Below, in pieces: positions 63,068 to 64,000 of a DNA stretch of 64,000 bases. The notes under the pieces were generated by a model, which saw only the letters and a program-made list of their open reading frames with translations, was not told the origin of the DNA and did not search any database. Every line of letters starts with the position of its first letter. Positions within the stretch are counted from its first letter, which is position 1. The translations under genes were made by a program, and so were the position numbers. Source of the stretch: Mycolicibacterium goodii (GTDB lineage: Bacteria; Actinomycetota; Actinomycetes; Mycobacteriales; Mycobacteriaceae); contig NZ_CP012150.1 of the NCBI RefSeq assembly GCF_001187505.1, forward strand, positions 2,666,001-2,730,000, in the 5' to 3' direction.

Positions 63068-64000
63068 TCAGGTGGTCGCACCTCGGCGCTGCACCGCCAC
63101 CGACAGGGTGAGCACCAGCAGTCCACCGGCCGCGAGCGCTGCGCCCGCCGCCGCGGGTGCGGTGTAGCCGAAGCCCGCGGCGATCACCAGGCCACCGACC
63201 CAGGCGCCGGTCGCGTTGCCGATGTTCAGTGCGGAGTGGTTGAGCGCGGCGGCCAGGGTCTGTGCGTCATGGGCGACGTCCATCAGCCGCGTCTGCAGCG
63301 CGGGGCCCACGGCCGAACCGGCCACACCGATGCCGAACAGCACCAGCAGCGCCGACCAGGTGTGATGCGAGGCCGCCACGAACACCGCAAGCAGGATGCC
63401 CAGCGATCCCAGCGACACGTACAGGGCGCGCACCACCGACAGATCGGCCAGGCGTCCGCCGAGCAGGTTGCCGACTACCATGCCCAGGCCGAACACCATC
63501 AACGCCAGCGGCACGAGTCCGCGGGACAGGCCGGCGACGTCGGTCATCGTGGTGCTGATGTAGGTGTACACGGCGAACATGCCGCCGAAGCCGATCATGC
63601 CGACGAGCACCGCCAGCCACACCTGCGGACGGCGCAGGGCACCGAGTTCGGTGAGGGGACTGCTGACGTGCATGGTGCGCAACTGGCCGGGCAGCCAGAA
63701 CCACAGGGCGGCCAGCGTCAGCATGCCGACGAACACGACGAGGCCGAACGCGCTGCGCCACCCGAGCGCCTGACCGAGCCACGACGCCATCGGCACTCCG
63801 AGGACCGTCGCGATGGTCAGACCGGACAGCACGTGGGCGACGGCCTTGGCGCGGTTGGCGGGGCCCATGAGATGCGCGGCGGCGAGCGCGGCCACCCCGA
63901 AGTAGGCGCCGTGCGGCAGGCCCGCGATGAAGCGGGCCGCCACGAGCGACTCGTACGACGGCGCGAACATGCTCGCGACGTTGCCGAGCGTGAACACCGC
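63068..64000 (-). CDS. MFS transporter, AraJ/arabinose-efflux-type, cut by window edge
   Basis: About 311 codons are inside the window, which ends within the N-terminal part; the start is beyond 64000. Visible signatures: AARFIAGLPHGAYFGVAALAAAHL (motif of TM4), MASWLGQALGWRSAFGLV, and GNATGAWVGGLVI near the end. It is a drug or sugar efflux permease of the DHA1/AraJ type. It converges with the secreted-protein gene, 7 nt between stops. Confidence 0.88.
   Translation of the reverse strand, partial: AVFTLGNVASMFAPSYESLVAARFIAGLPHGAYFGVAALAAAHLMGPANRAKAVAHVLSGLTIATVLGVPMASWLGQALGWRSAFGLVVFVGMLTLAALWFWLPGQLRTMHVSSPLTELGALRRPQVWLAVLVGMIGFGGMFAVYTYISTTMTDVAGLSRGLVPLALMVFGLGMVVGNLLGGRLADLSVVRALYVSLGSLGILLAVFVAASHHTWSALLVLFGIGVAGSAVGPALQTRLMDVAHDAQTLAAALNHSALNIGNATGAWVGGLVIAAGFGYTAPAAAGAALAAGGLLVLTLSVAVQRRGATT

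Overview
The window is chromosomal DNA from a fast-growing mycobacterium, most likely Mycolicibacterium (Mycobacterium) smegmatis or a very close relative. The evidence is high GC with strong GC3 bias, many GTG/TTG starts, ATGA-type overlaps, a mycofactocin-type dehydrogenase, a DUF222/HNH (13E12-type) gene, a CIRCE-controlled Hsp20, and Ku plus LigD of the mycobacterial type. Taking the LigD start at GTG 50152 puts the polymerase acidic pair at residues 136/138 and the ligase lysine at 484, the numbering I recall for M. smegmatis LigD. The block mntH - secreted proteins - DapB-like - SDR resembles the order around Rv0924c-Rv0927c of M. tuberculosis (from memory).

Layout. (1) 1-14.2 kb: a catabolic operon (two SDRs, Rieske oxygenase, LLM-type flavin oxygenase, Baeyer-Villiger-type monooxygenase, type III CoA-transferase, two paired acyl-CoA dehydrogenases, crotonase, VOC and DUF849 proteins) with a divergent SMP-30/lactonase-like gene at the left edge. 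It reads as oxygenation, ring cleavage through a lactone, CoA activation and beta-oxidation of an unidentified alicyclic or aromatic substrate. (2) 14.2-20.1 kb: cupin, membrane protein, GNAT, Hsp20, a His-rich secreted peptide, a mycofactocin-type SDR and a bd-type quinol oxidase pair. (3) 20.1-24 kb: a decayed accessory island beside tRNA-Arg(CCT), with a transporter tail, an ISL3-type remnant, an AT-richer orphan PD-(D/E)XK/HsdR-N protein, a frameshifted ISL3 element and a catalytically broken tyrosine-integrase end. (4) 24-34.5 kb: F420-type LLM enzyme, YbdK-like ligase, a GGCT / poly-gamma-glutamate hydrolase fusion, MntH, tandem secreted paralogues, DapB-like, SDR and a giant indolepyruvate ferredoxin oxidoreductase under a divergent Lrp-type regulator. 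(5) 35-40.7 kb: a deletion scar joining a headless AcoR-like regulator to a headless MFS transporter, then alcohol dehydrogenase, hydrolase, DUF222/HNH protein with an 11-copy hexamer repeat, and a hypothetical gene. (6) 40.7-53.3 kb: YwaF-like membrane protein, ku, a polyol module (kinase, dehydrogenase, SorC regulator, ABC transporter), ligD with a 1-nt frameshift, haloalkane dehalogenase. (7) 53.4-64 kb: three DJ-1-superfamily genes, a frameshifted HD hydrolase, quinone reductase, SnoaL/TetR pair with tandem operators, HPP protein with a GlnR-like box, RNase HI, sugar porter, secreted proteins and an MFS transporter cut by the right edge.

The genes group into modules. Polyol uptake and oxidation/phosphorylation form one divergent unit placed between the two NHEJ genes ku and ligD, which I recall as direct neighbours in M. 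tuberculosis. The YbdK-like ligase and the GGCT/PGA-hydrolase fusion both point to gamma-glutamyl chemistry. Four single-base indels (two in the transposase, one each in ligD and the HD gene) lie in short homopolymers, so either real decay or base-calling error must be considered. The most novel-looking items are the catabolic operon, the orphan HsdR-N protein between inward-facing IS ends, the GGCT-PGA hydrolase fusion, and the ligD frameshift.
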